64,000 bases of DNA from M3007 sp964550795 (GTDB lineage: Bacteria; Bacteroidota; Bacteroidia; Chitinophagales; Saprospiraceae): NCBI GenBank assembly GCA_964550795.1, contig CAZKBH010000022.1, positions 11,016-75,015 on the forward strand. The letters are read 5' to 3'. Below the pieces are notes generated by a model, which was not told the origin of the DNA, did no database searches, and worked only from the letters and a program-made list of their open reading frames with translations. Position 1 is the stretch's first letter. Every line of letters starts with the position of its first letter. The position numbers were made by a program, and so were the translations under genes. Below, piece after piece: positions 26,123 through 37,500 of this stretch.

Positions 26123-26283
26123 AATGTGGTCAATGTGAAAAATGTGGTCAATGTGGTTAATGGGCGCTGGGCTTGAGGTTACTGGAAATTATGAACATTA
26201 ATCAATTCCAATCCTGGCTACCCGGGTTTCCCCACATTGACCACATTTGCCACATTGACCACATTTGAAAATTTGCCACATTT
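26123..26283. repeat. Palindromic AATGTGGTC repeat element, copy 1
   Basis: The left side is repeats of AATGTGGTC; the right side is the complement, CCACATTGACCACATT. Between them is a core GGGCGCTGGGCTTGAGGTTA. The same element lies in reverse orientation at 29458-29604. The right arm is open in the frame of the next gene and must not be read as its N-terminus. Confidence 0.82.
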
Positions 26284-26290
26284 AAAAATT

Positions 26291-27076
26291 ATGCAAGATT
26301 TTGTCAAAATATTCATCCAACAACACCGCGACGCATTTGATGCCGCAGTGCCGGGTGCCCATGGGTGGCCGGGGTTGGAGCGTATGTTGGGGCGTTTGCC
26401 GGATGCGGATGCTTTAGAACGGCAATTGATGTGCGATCGGATATTGCTGGATACGGAAGTGCCTTCTGAATTGCTTTGGGCTAAAATTGAAAATGATTTG
26501 GACCAGCAAAATGGGAAGACTGATCTTGAGACATTCATCCGGCAAAACCGCGATTCGTTCGACACGGAGTTGCCTGGTTCGCAGACTTGGGAGCATATTT
26601 TGGAGACTTTGCCCCAGAAAAAAGCCGTGGTCATACACATCGGTTGGCAACGTTCACTCATGCGCATTGCAGCATCGCTGGCGCTGGTAGTGGCTGGAAT
26701 CGGGGGCGGTATTTGGTACGAACGCCAAGGCAGCACCCAAGCAGGCATGGCAATGAGCGAAGTTTCGGGAGAATACGCAGAGCTTGAACAATATTACCAA
26801 CGCGATATTTCTTCCAAACGCGAACAACTCGCCTCTTTTAAGGGCAACCAACCCAAAGAAGTGGCTCAGGATTTGGAACAAATGGATCAAATCATGGAAC
26901 AACTGCGCAACGAACTGGCGAGTGTTCCGCCCGGCAACCGGGATCAAGTGGTGCGGGCGATGATTGAAAATTACAAAGCAAAAACAGCCATTCTCCAGCG
27001 CGTTTTAGAGCGATTGGAGGAATCTAACAACGGAGGCGACAACAGTAAACGAAGCAATGGATTCAAGAACATTTAA
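26291..27076 (+). CDS. Putative membrane anti-sigma factor
   Basis: 261 aa. The cytoplasmic N-terminus (~1-115) has three short related units: HRDAFDAAVPGAHGWPGLERM, then DTEVPSELLWAKIENDL, then NRDSFDTELPGSQTWEHILE. One membrane helix (~122-142, MRIAASLALVVAGIGGGIWY) and a periplasmic coiled-coil domain (~160-250) follow. This plan, right after an ECF sigma gene, points to an anti-sigma factor, but no canonical zinc-binding HxxxCxxC motif is visible. The start at 26291 was chosen because upstream codons belong to the repeat element. It is 10 bp from the next gene. Confidence 0.72.
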   Translation: MQDFVKIFIQQHRDAFDAAVPGAHGWPGLERMLGRLPDADALERQLMCDRILLDTEVPSELLWAKIENDLDQQNGKTDLETFIRQNRDSFDTELPGSQTWEHILETLPQKKAVVIHIGWQRSLMRIAASLALVVAGIGGGIWYERQGSTQAGMAMSEVSGEYAELEQYYQRDISSKREQLASFKGNQPKEVAQDLEQMDQIMEQLRNELASVPPGNRDQVVRAMIENYKAKTAILQRVLERLEESNNGGDNSKRSNGFKNI

Positions 27077-27086
27077 ACCTTTTGCC

Positions 27087-28211
27087 ATGAAAAATACCAG
27101 GATCGCTGTGCTCCTGTGCCTGTTTGTGGCACAAACGCTCACAGTTTGGGCAAATGGACCAGCACAAGAATTTACCAAAACCATCCAACGAGAGTTTAGC
27201 ACCGCAGCAGATGGAACAACCGCGCTTTACAATAAATACGGCAACGTCAAGGTGAAAACCTGGCAGAACAACTCGGTCAAAATCGAAATTACCATCGTTG
27301 TAAATGCTAAAAACCAACGGGAAGCCGATGAAACCTTCAAGAACATCAATGTGAACTTCACCAATGCCTGGGGCTACGTCAAAGCAGAAACTATGATCAC
27401 CGACGGCATGAACAGCGGTTCCGGTACCTGGTGGCCTTTGAAAACTGGTTGCGATGATTTTAAGATCAACTACGAAGTCTGGATGCCCATGACCAATCAG
27501 CTGGACTTAAAAAACAAATACGGTAATTCCTGGGTAGCAGCGTTAAAAGGAAAATTAATTGCCGAGATCAAATACGGAGAACTCCGCGCCGAAGCCGTCA
27601 GCAATGATGCCAATCTGGATCTCGGGTACGGACATGCCTGGCTCGCCAGTGTGAAAAATCTGTACGGACAGGTTAGCTACAGCAAACTGAACATCACCGA
27701 CGCCAACGACATCCAATTGGATACCAAATACTCGGAAACCAAGGTGGACAACGCCAACAACCTGCGCATCACCACGAAATACGACGATTTTACCCTTGGA
27801 AACGTAGAAGAGCTGCGCCTCCAAACCAAATACGCCAATCTGAGAAGCGAAAATATCCGCACGGCCTACATCACGGCGCAATACTCCGATATGGGCTTTG
27901 CCACCGTCCGCGAGGGCGTGGACGCGGATATGACCTACGGGAAACTGGCCATAAACGCCCTGAGCCGCAATTTTTCAAACGTAAATGTGGTCGGGAAATA
28001 CACCGGAGTCACAGTTGCGGTTGAACGCGGTGCGGTTTATCGCTTTGATGCGGAAGTAAACCATGCAGACGCCCATTTGCCCCAGGCTGCCACGGTCAAA
28101 AGCCGCACAGATTCCGGCCAACGAGAGCTTGTGCGCGGTTTTATGGGCAACGAAAGTGCCAAAGGCTTGGTAAAAGCCCGACTCACGTATGGGGATTTTG
28201 TGATCAAATAA
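27087..28211 (+). CDS. Exported DUF4097-like beta-helix protein
   Basis: 374 aa. Signal peptide (~1-23, TLTVWAN), one of the few here not followed by Gln. From residue ~45 on there are about eleven strand-turn units of ~22 residues centred on K-Y-G or similar (LYNKYGNVKVKTW, AEIKYGELRAEAV, LDTKYSETKVDNA, LRITTKYDDFTLGNV). This is typical of DUF4097-type repeat proteins that follow ECF sigma/anti-sigma pairs in Bacteroidota. Likely an envelope protein of the same regulon; function unknown. The ATG at 27087 starts the signal peptide; an earlier ATG at 27057 overlaps the anti-sigma gene. Confidence 0.78.
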   Translation: MKNTRIAVLLCLFVAQTLTVWANGPAQEFTKTIQREFSTAADGTTALYNKYGNVKVKTWQNNSVKIEITIVVNAKNQREADETFKNINVNFTNAWGYVKAETMITDGMNSGSGTWWPLKTGCDDFKINYEVWMPMTNQLDLKNKYGNSWVAALKGKLIAEIKYGELRAEAVSNDANLDLGYGHAWLASVKNLYGQVSYSKLNITDANDIQLDTKYSETKVDNANNLRITTKYDDFTLGNVEELRLQTKYANLRSENIRTAYITAQYSDMGFATVREGVDADMTYGKLAINALSRNFSNVNVVGKYTGVTVAVERGAVYRFDAEVNHADAHLPQAATVKSRTDSGQRELVRGFMGNESAKGLVKARLTYGDFVIK

Positions 28212-28266
28212 TTTAGGTGGTATCAAATCTTGAACCTGCGTTCTGTTTGGTTGTTTCACCGCCCTT

Positions 28267-29457
28267 ATGAACGCTAAAGAACGCCTATTACTCCTTGCAC
28301 TCGCAGCCGTAAACTTCACCCACATCATGGACTTTATGATCATGATGCCTTTGGGGCCGCAGTTAATGGATCTTTTGCATATCAATCCACAACAATTCAG
28401 CCTTGCAGTATCGGCCTACGCGATTACGGCTGGGGTTTCCAGCTTTATTTCCGCCTTTTTTGTGGATCGGTTCGATCGCAAGAAAATACTGACGTTCGCT
28501 TACATCGGTTTCCTGGCGGGCACTTTTTCCTGTGCATTTGCGCCCAATTATGAACTGCTCGTTGCAGCACGGGTCTTGGCGGGTTTGTTTGGTGGCATGA
28601 TCGGCGCACAGGTGCTGGCCATTGTGGCCGATACCTTTGAATACCAACGTCGTGCCGCTGCCATGGGTGTCCTGATGACGGCATTCTCTGCGGCATCGGT
28701 GGCGGGCGTGCCGGTTGGATTGTGGTTAGCGGCGAAATTTAGTTGGCACGTTCCGTTTTTGGCCATTGGTTTTCTGGGCCTGGCGGTGCTGGTTTTGGTC
28801 GTGTATGCCATTCCTCCCATAGACAAACATATTCGCGAGAGATTGCCCTCGCACAAGCCATTTCAGGTGCTGACGGATATTTTTCAAACCCCCAACCAGA
28901 TGCGGGCGCTCTCGCTTTCCATCGTATTGATGCTGGGGCACTTTGCAATCATTCCGTTCATCGCCCCGTCGTTGGTCGGCAATGTGGGCTATCATCAAGA
29001 CGATATTTTCCTGATCTATTTTGTGGGCGGACTGCTCACCATTTTTAGCGCGCCACTGGTCGGTAAATTGGCCGACAAACGTGGGAAATACCCTGTTTTT
29101 GTGGTTTTTGCCCTGCTTTCTTTGATACCCGTTTGGCTCATCACCAACCTTTGGGTAATGCCGCTCTGGAGCGTTTTGACTATTTCAGGGCTGTTTTTTA
29201 TTGTAGTAAACGGGCGAATGATCCCCACGCAGGCACTCGTATCGAGTGTGGTACACCCACAGCAGCGGGGCGGATTTATGAGCATCAATTCCTCCATGCA
29301 ACAACTCGCCACAGGTCTTTCAGCCATGATTGGCGGAGCCATTGTGTCCAAAAGTGCCGAGGGACGAATCGAGCACTATGATTGGGTGGGATATTTTTCC
29401 ATTGCACTGATCCTGACTAGCATCTGGCTGGCCGGACGAGTAAAACCAATAAATTAA
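28267..29457 (+). CDS. MFS transporter, DHA1-like drug/metabolite exporter
   Basis: 396 aa, twelve membrane segments. The motif A region is FVDRFDRKKILTFAY between helices 2 and 3, and a second copy is GKLADKRGKYPVFVVF in the C-half. ARVLAGLFGGMIGAQ and FSAASVAGVPVG fit motifs B and C of the DHA1 proton antiporters. Inner-membrane exporter, substrate unknown. It is 55 bp from the DUF4097 gene, in the same direction; a palindromic repeat follows at once. Confidence 0.88.
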   Translation: MNAKERLLLLALAAVNFTHIMDFMIMMPLGPQLMDLLHINPQQFSLAVSAYAITAGVSSFISAFFVDRFDRKKILTFAYIGFLAGTFSCAFAPNYELLVAARVLAGLFGGMIGAQVLAIVADTFEYQRRAAAMGVLMTAFSAASVAGVPVGLWLAAKFSWHVPFLAIGFLGLAVLVLVVYAIPPIDKHIRERLPSHKPFQVLTDIFQTPNQMRALSLSIVLMLGHFAIIPFIAPSLVGNVGYHQDDIFLIYFVGGLLTIFSAPLVGKLADKRGKYPVFVVFALLSLIPVWLITNLWVMPLWSVLTISGLFFIVVNGRMIPTQALVSSVVHPQQRGGFMSINSSMQQLATGLSAMIGGAIVSKSAEGRIEHYDWVGYFSIALILTSIWLAGRVKPIN

Positions 29458-29604
29458 TGTGGGGAATGTGGTCAATGTGGTCAATGTGGACAATGTGGGG
29501 AACCCTGAGGGGCCATGATTGACAGGAGTCAATGTGCATTATTCCCAGTAACCCCAAGCCCAGCGCCCATTGACCACATTGACCACATTTTTTTATTGAC
29601 CACA
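29458..29604. repeat. Palindromic AATGTGGTC repeat element, copy 2 (inverted)
   Basis: Reverse-complement version of 26123-26283: AATGTGGTCAATGTGG arms, core CAGTAACCCCAAGCCCAGCG, and CCACATTGACCACATT arms. It fills exactly the gap between two convergent genes and could act as a bidirectional terminator through its hairpin. Confidence 0.82.
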
Positions 29605-31275
29605 TTACTTCACACTTCCCAATAACACGATGCCCCACTCCGAATTCAGCAAGACGGTTCCGCCAGAGACCATTTGTTTTTGTCCGGAATAATAATCCAT
29701 TACCATGGTGCCATCGGCAAAAACACCTGTTACATCGAGTTTTTTGGGTCCCGGCGGCATATCCAGCCCAACGACCACGGCATCTGAATATTTCCCGGAA
29801 ACATACTCCCGTTTGAAAGTGTATGGACTGATCGTCAACATTTTATGTGTGCCAGCTCCAACTGCGGGATGCTCCTTTCTGAATTTGCCCAGTTTTTGCC
29901 AGTGCGCCAAAACGTCCTGTATTTTATGACCTCCACGCACCTGATTGGCAGACAATTCCTCCCAGTTCATAAACGCGCGAAGCGTAGCATCACCCTGGGT
30001 ACCAGGGATATCGAGCGCGCGGGAAGTCTCATCGCCGTAATACACCTGTGCAGCACCGGGACAAAGCAGGAGTTTTGTGCCAGCCTCCAGGGGTTTTTGG
30101 CGCGCTTTGTCAAACGGCCCGCCATCATCGTGTGAGCTGAGGTAGTTCAGGACACTTTTTCCTTTAAATTCCGTGCGCAGCAAATAATCGTATTTGGTAA
30201 AAATGGCTTCGTAAGACGATTTTTGCGCGTCGTTTTTGAGGTCAAAATTGATCAGCGCATCGAAGCCGTTGGCGAAATAATCCACTTTTTTATCCCCAAA
30301 ATCATACATCCGCCCGCCAGAAATGTAATAATTGTACACCTCTCCGACGAGGTAGAAATCGTTGCCGTCCAATACCTTTTCGGGGTTCGCTTTTTTCCAG
30401 TCGCGGAAAGCGCGATCCGATTCTTTTCTGAATTCGGCCCACACACTTTCTTCGAGGTGTTTGGCCGTATCGCAGCGATAGCCATCTACTCCAAATTGGC
30501 GGATGTAATCCGTGAGCCATTTGATGATGTAAAAACGCGGTGCCCGCGGGTAGCCCGTGCGTTTAAAAAAAGCATCCAGTTCGGCCATTTCTTGCTCCAG
30601 GCGACCTTCTTTTTTCCATTTTTCGATCAAAAACGGCGGTAAATCCACCGCTTTATCGCTTTCTGTCAGAATGTCGGGAAGATTATCCACCAGCGTACAG
30701 GCGGTCGTGGACGCATAGTCTTTGTATGCACATTTGGGGCTGGTGCGCGTCCAATCTGTCCACAGCGGATCCTGCTGCGTGGCGGGTCCGGTGTGGTTAA
30801 TCACGGCATCCAGCACGATTCGGATGCCATGCGCGTGGGCGGTTTCGACCAGTTGCGCAAGCTCCGCTTCCGTGCCGAAATTTGGATCGAGCCGCGTCCA
30901 GTCTTTGGCCCAATAGCCATGGAAACCATAGGTATTTCCGGTGCCCTCGTCCACCGGAGCATGAATTTGTTCCACGATGGGGGTGAACCAGATGGCGGAA
31001 ATGCCCAGCTTGTCAAAATAACCAGCTTCTATTTGTTGGGTAATGCCTTTGAGGTCGCCGCCCATAAACCCGCGCAGCAAGGCGGTTGGTGCAGTTCGGC
31101 CAAATTGAACGTCGTTGGAAACATCCCCATTCATAAACCGATCCGTCATCAAAAAATAAATATTGGCATTTTGCCAGACAAAAGGCGTTTGACCTTCAGG
31201 GGTTTGGGCCGTGTTTTTCGAGACCGAACAGGCGAGTAAAAGGGTGGCGATGGAGAGTGCAAGAATTTTTTTCAT
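29605..31275 (-). CDS. GH13 alpha-amylase-family lipoprotein
   Basis: 556 aa. Lipoprotein signal with lipobox LLAC (Cys ~16). The GH13 barrel spans ~30-460. Region I is DAVINH, region II has the nucleophile Asp in DGYRCDTAKH, region III has the acid/base Glu in YLVGEVYNY, and region IV is NYLSSHDDG with the stabilising Asp. A C-terminal beta domain follows. It likely hydrolyses alpha-glucans in the periplasm or on the surface. It is monocistronic, converging on the MFS gene. No SusCD pair is near, so it is not part of a typical polysaccharide locus. Confidence 0.9.
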   Translation of the reverse strand: MKKILALSIATLLLACSVSKNTAQTPEGQTPFVWQNANIYFLMTDRFMNGDVSNDVQFGRTAPTALLRGFMGGDLKGITQQIEAGYFDKLGISAIWFTPIVEQIHAPVDEGTGNTYGFHGYWAKDWTRLDPNFGTEAELAQLVETAHAHGIRIVLDAVINHTGPATQQDPLWTDWTRTSPKCAYKDYASTTACTLVDNLPDILTESDKAVDLPPFLIEKWKKEGRLEQEMAELDAFFKRTGYPRAPRFYIIKWLTDYIRQFGVDGYRCDTAKHLEESVWAEFRKESDRAFRDWKKANPEKVLDGNDFYLVGEVYNYYISGGRMYDFGDKKVDYFANGFDALINFDLKNDAQKSSYEAIFTKYDYLLRTEFKGKSVLNYLSSHDDGGPFDKARQKPLEAGTKLLLCPGAAQVYYGDETSRALDIPGTQGDATLRAFMNWEELSANQVRGGHKIQDVLAHWQKLGKFRKEHPAVGAGTHKMLTISPYTFKREYVSGKYSDAVVVGLDMPPGPKKLDVTGVFADGTMVMDYYSGQKQMVSGGTVLLNSEWGIVLLGSVK

Positions 31276-31589
31276 GGCAGTGTGTAGTTGAATATGGGGC
31301 GAATGTAGGGGCTTCGCGAAATAAAAAACGGTGATAATTATTGCCCCTGCCTTGCTCTCAGGGCTAATTTCAACATTTTTTCAGGGGCAAAGGGCAGTTT
31401 TTGCCAAAAAGAATGTTGTTTTAACTGTTGGTTTCCTACATTTACGCCTCCTAAATAATTTTTGAGGACAAGCTAATCTACTGTGGCATAATCTACACTC
31501 ACCTCTTTCGCTACAGGTACCGGAAGCTGATTACAATCGCTCGATGCTCATCTTGCGAAATGGCTTTTTTTTTTGACTTAACCAATCCT
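31276..31589. other. Intergenic region between divergent genes
   Basis: About 310 bp between the GH13 lipoprotein gene and the giant adhesin gene. It is AT-rich. A run of ten T follows an ATG at 31560, but the real start of the adhesin is placed at 31590. I see no full-consensus promoter, ORF or repeat. Confidence 0.5.
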
Positions 31590-34500
31590 ATGAACATGAG
31601 GTCTCTCTACTTATTGCTCTCACTCATCCTCCTTAATCTCCCAAGCACACTCTTTGGTCAATGTCCCCCCCCGGGCTTTCCCGATGCCGGCAACAACTGC
31701 GGCACGCCTATTCTCTGCGAAAATCTGGACGGATATTGCAACGAAATCAACAACAACAACCAACAACGAGGTTTCCCTTGTTGTGGCGGTGGTTGGGTGC
31801 TGAACAACGACGAGTGGTTCGGTTTTTTTGCCGGAACTACCACCATCACCATCGAGATTACCCCTACTAACTGTTCGGGCGGTAACCCAGGCTTACAAGG
31901 AGCCATTTACGACAATTGCCCTCCGTTCAACCCGGTTCCAGGCCCAAACTCCGCCTGGTGCGATGATAACCTGATGGACGTTCAATGTGCATGCACAGAA
32001 GATCCATTTATCCTCTCTTCCGCTAATTTCGTGGTGGGCGAAGTGTATTGGATTGTGCTGGATGGATGCGCGGGAAGTGTCTGCGACTACTCAGTAGCAG
32101 TTTTGGAAGGTTCCACCGTAGGCTTTGCACCAGACGATCCCGGGCCGGTAACGGGCCCAAATACCATTTGCGCAGGCTCTTCTGGCGACTACTCCCTGAG
32201 CCCCGTCAATGGTGCCATTACTTACACCTGGACCCTGACTCCTTCCAATGCAGGTACTATTTCGGGTGGAAACGACAACGACGTTTCCGTGAGCTGGGCC
32301 AATGGCTTCAGTGGTACCGCTTCCTTGTGCGTAACGACCGCCAACCAATGTTACAGCAACCCAACGCCGTCTTGTATTGACGTAGAAGTAATTCCCCCAC
32401 CTACCGCCACAATTACTGGCAACGGGGTGCTTTGCTCCAACGCCGGCGGCTCTGTAGACCTGACGGTTAACTTCACGGGCGTACCCGACTGGCGACTGAC
32501 TTATAGCATTGACGGAGTGCAGCAACCGCCGGTCATCGTAAGCAGCACACCTTTTATTATTACGCTTACGGAACCCGGAACGGTGCAATTGGTTAATGTA
32601 TTCAGCGTAGCGGCCAATCCTTCTTGTGAAGGTACCGTATCCGGTTCGGTTAATGTAACCGAGGTCACCCTAAGCCCAAGCGCTACCTCCGTATCCGCCA
32701 TCTGCGGCCAAAACAACGGGTCGGTAGATCTCTCGGTTTCGGGGGGCAATAACCCATACACTTATATCTGGGACAGCGGGCAAACCTCCCAAGACTTGAG
32801 CGGAGTACCTCCCGGCACATACCTGGTCACCATAACCGATGGAAACGGTTGTACGGCCACCCAATCCGTTACGGTAGATGATAATATTACGAATCCCACC
32901 CTCACCGCAGCCATTACCAACAATACTACCTGTATTGGCGGGAATGGAGCCATTGATCTAAGCGTAACACCCTCCGGATCGTACACGTATGTCTGGTCTA
33001 ATGGGGCCACAACACAGGACATTAGTAATTTGCCCGCAGGAGATTATAGCGTAGTGGTTTCGCAGGGGGTAACCTGTACGGCTGAGAGCACCTTCACGGT
33101 AGCCGACAACCCAAACAATCCCACAGTCACTCTTACCCCGACCAATACCACCTGCGACTTGGCCAATGGCAGCATCAATGCCAGTGTGAGTGGTGGCGTT
33201 CCGCCCTATACTTACCTCTGGGGCGGCGGCGAAACGACCCAAAATTTGCCGGATATCATTGCCGGAAACTACACGCTGACCGTAACTGGTGCCAATGGTT
33301 GCACCGGAACGGCAAGTGGCGACGTTTCCAACAGCAATCCCCCCATCAATATCACCGCCAACGTAGTGGCCAATACGATCTGTAATGGCGGAAATGGCAG
33401 TATTGACGTAACGGCGGCACCCGCGGGAAACTATACTTACACTTGGTCGAACGGCCCCACCACGCAAGATCAAACGGGTCTTTTACCTGGTTCTTACACC
33501 ATTACGGTCAGCGGAGGCGGTTCTTGTACGGCGGAAGCAACCTTTGATGTGCCAGACAGCCCGGTCCTGCCCACGCCAACAGCCACCCCAACCCAGTCTT
33601 CCTGCGATTTATCCAACGGTAGCATCAACGGCGGGGCTTCTGGTGGCCTGGCACCTTACACGTTCTCTTGGTCCAATGGAGCTACCACGGAAGACCTCAC
33701 GAACGTACTGGCGGGAAATTATATCCTGACAGTAACCGATGCCAACGGCTGCACCAATACGCTGAGCGTGGATGTCACCAACAACAATCCACCCATCAAC
33801 CTATCGGCTACGGTAGTTTCAAATACCACTTGTACGGGCGGAAATGGCAGCATTGACCTCAGCGTCACGCCTGCTGGGTCTTATACCTACAGCTGGTCCA
33901 ACGGCGCAACCTCACAAGATATCAGCAACCTGCCCCCTGGCAACTACACGGTCACGGTGAGTGCCGGCGGTTCTTGCACCGCAGAATCCTCCTTCAATGT
34001 GCCCGACGACCCGAATGAGCCAACGCCATCCGCAGTCCCCACCCAAAGTAGTTGTGATTTTTCCAATGGCAGCATCAATGCCAGCGTAACCGGTGGAGTT
34101 GCGCCTTACACGTTTATTTGGTCCAACGGCGCCACTACTGAAGACCTCGCCAACATTCCACCAGGCAATTATTCTCTTACTGTGACTGGCGCGAATGGTT
34201 GCACCAGTGTGCTCAACGTGGAGGTAACGAACAACAACCCACCCATTAACCTCTCGGCTACCACCATGCCGAACACCGTCTGCAATGCCAGCCCCAATGG
34301 CAGCATTGACTTAACCGTGAACCCGCCCGGATCCTATACGTATACCTGGTCAAACGGCGCTACCACGCAGGATCTCACGGGCGTAGCCCCGGGAAGCTAT
34401 ACTGTCACGGTGAGTGCCGGGGGCTCCTGTACCCAGGTGGCTACTTTTGAGGTGCCAACTAACCCAAACCAGCCCATGGTAAACGCAACGGTGGTGAACA

Positions 34501-37500
34501 CTTCCTGTGATTTTCCCAACGGTTCCATCAATATTTCCGTGACAGGCGGACCAACCCCTTACACGTATGCTTGGTCCAACGGCGCGACTACACAAAATCT
34601 TAGCAATCTCCTGGCTGGCACCTACACGGTGGTGGTCACCTCCCCTAATGGTTGTACCGGTGAAGCAGTCATCACCGTTGCCAATGAAAACCCACCCATT
34701 GATATCAGCGGGAATATTTTGCCAGTTACCACCTGTAATGCAAACCCAAATGGGTCCATTGACCTCACTGCTGGCCCTTTGAATAACTACACCTACACCT
34801 GGTCTAATGGCGCAACCACGCAGGATATCAACAACGTAACCTTTGGTTTTTACTCGGTTACCGTAAGTGCGGGTGGAACTTGTACAGGAGTGGCTTCCTT
34901 CACGATTCCCTTCGAACCAAACCAACCGAACCTTACCTTCAGCAGCATTACCAATGCAAATTGTGGTCTGCCCAATGGTTCCGTTGATCTAAGTGTAAAC
35001 GGCGGCGTACCACCATACACATATGTGTGGTCGAGTGGACAGGTGACCCAGGATTTGATCAACATTACTTCAGGGAGCTATGGAGTCACGGTTACCGGCG
35101 CAAACGGCTGTACCAGTGCAGAAACCATAGATGTGCCAAACGACGACATTCCGGTATTCATAGATGCCACTGTGCTGGGGAAAACCTCCTGTTTGGTCAA
35201 CAATGGCAGCATCACATTGATGGTTACGCCTTCTACTGCGGGCGTTTCATGGTCAACCGGAAGTAGTTCGCTTATTTTGGCCAATCTCGCTCCCGGGGAT
35301 TACACCGTGACCGTGAGTGCTGGTGGAAACTGTACCGCCAGCCAGACGTACACCATTGATGACAACACGGAAATACCCGTTATAACCGCCGATATTATTT
35401 CCGCCAATTGCGGATTTAGCAATGGAGAGGTGGATATTCAGGTTGAATTTGGAGCTGAACCGTACAACTATAACTGGGCGCACATTCCAGGCAATAATAA
35501 CCAGGAGGACCTTTTTGGTTTGGTAGGTGGAAACTACGTCGTCACGGTCACAACTGCTTTGGGCTGTTCTGAAGTGTTTTTTGCGCCCGTTGACAATGAA
35601 ATTCTCTCGTTAAATATTAACGGGGTTGTTTTTGACGATTATTCCTGCACCTCCAACAACGGCTTTATTGACATCAATGTGGACCCAGCACTCAACTACG
35701 TGTACGATTGGGCGCACATCCCAGGGGCTAATAACATCCAAAACCTGGAGAACCTTGGCGCTGGGACTTACACGGTCTCTGTAACTTATGGCACCTGCAA
35801 TGCCAGTGCGCCATTTGAGGTATTGGATCTCACCGCACCGCCAAGTGTTTCAATCTCTGCAAGCGCAGCCATTTGTGGCCAAACCAATGGTGCCATCACG
35901 CTCAATGTAAGCGGCGCCACACCACCCTATGCTTACAATTGGGCACATATACCTGGAAACAACAATCCGCAAAATCTCAACAACCTGGCCCCCGGCAACT
36001 ACACGGTTACGGTGACGGACTTCTATGACTGCACCGCGACCGCTGCAGCAACAGTTGTGAACAACACCATCGCCGTCAACATTGCGGGAACACCAGTCCC
36101 CAATACCTCCTGCGCTGCTCCCAACGGCACCGTCGATATCACGGTTACGCCAACAGCGACCTATACTTACACATGGTCAACTGGAGCCGTCACAGAGGAT
36201 TTGAGCGGTCTCGCTCCGGGCACTTACAGTGTTACGGCAAGTGCAGGCGTGGGATGCTCGGCAGCTGCAACTTTCATTGTAGGAAACAACACCGTAAATC
36301 CTCAGCTGGGTGCCGATGTCATTGCAGCCATTTGCAGCCAAAGCAATGGCAACATTGATCTTATGACTAGCGGAGGCACTGCGCCTTACACCTTCATCTG
36401 GTCGAATGCCGCTATTACGGAAGACCTTAGCAATATTTTCCCTGGAAACTATTCCGTGACCGTCACGGATGCCAATGGCTGTACTGCTGACACTACGCTT
36501 AACGTAGCCAATAATGCCAGCACATTCAGCCTTTCCGGCACCGCTTCGCCGCACAACGACTGTGCAACGGTGAATGGCGCAGTGGATTTAACGGTCACCC
36601 CGGCAGGGCCGTACACTTATTTGTGGTCTAATGGGGAAACAACCCAAGACCTCACGGGATTAACCGCCGGAACCTACACCGTAGAAGTGACCGAACAAGG
36701 CACCTGTATTGCCTCGGCCACTTACTTTGTACTCGAAGAACGTACGTATCCGACGCTCAACCAAAACATCATCCCCGAACTCTGCAACCTTTCCGATGGA
36801 GCCATTGACCTCCAAGTACTGGGCGGGCTTGCGCCATTTACCTACGTATGGGATAGCGGAGATAATACGCAGGATTTGGTCAATGTTGGCGGTGGGACCT
36901 ACAATGTAACCGTTACCGGTGCAAATAATTGTAGCGCTATAGCTAGCCTGATTATTCCCGAAAATGATCTCAGTTTTGCCCTGTCAGGGATAGCCACACC
37001 CAATAGTTCTTGTGTGGTGCTCAATGGTGCCATTGAACTGGATATCACCCCGGCGGTACCCAATGGTGGCCCTGGATATTCTTATCTATGGTCCAACGGC
37101 TTGATGACACAAGATTTGAGCGGCGTATCTGCTGGAACCTATGTGGTTACCGTGAGCGCAGGCGGCACTTGTACCAACACAGCCTCTTACAACGTCGCGG
37201 ATGCTGCGGGCGCACCGAGCGTTGCTGAAAGCATCACCGGCGCACTTTGTGGTCAAAGTAATGGCAGTATCAACCTCTCCATCCTGGGAGGCGTTGCGCC
37301 GTACACGTTCATTTGGTCTAACGGAGCAGTTACCGAAGACTTGTCGGGATTGGCATCTGGAAACTATGTGGTGACCGTTTCCGGGGCAAATGGATGTCAG
37401 ATTACCGATAATTTCGTGGTGCCTGAAAACGTGGTTACCCCGACAATTTCCGGCGTTCCTCAGCCCAATACTGCCTGTGTTGGGCCAAACGGAACCATCA

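Noticed and set aside
26237..26290. N-terminal extension of the anti-sigma protein
   Set aside because: The codons are the right arm of the AATGTGGTC repeat element.
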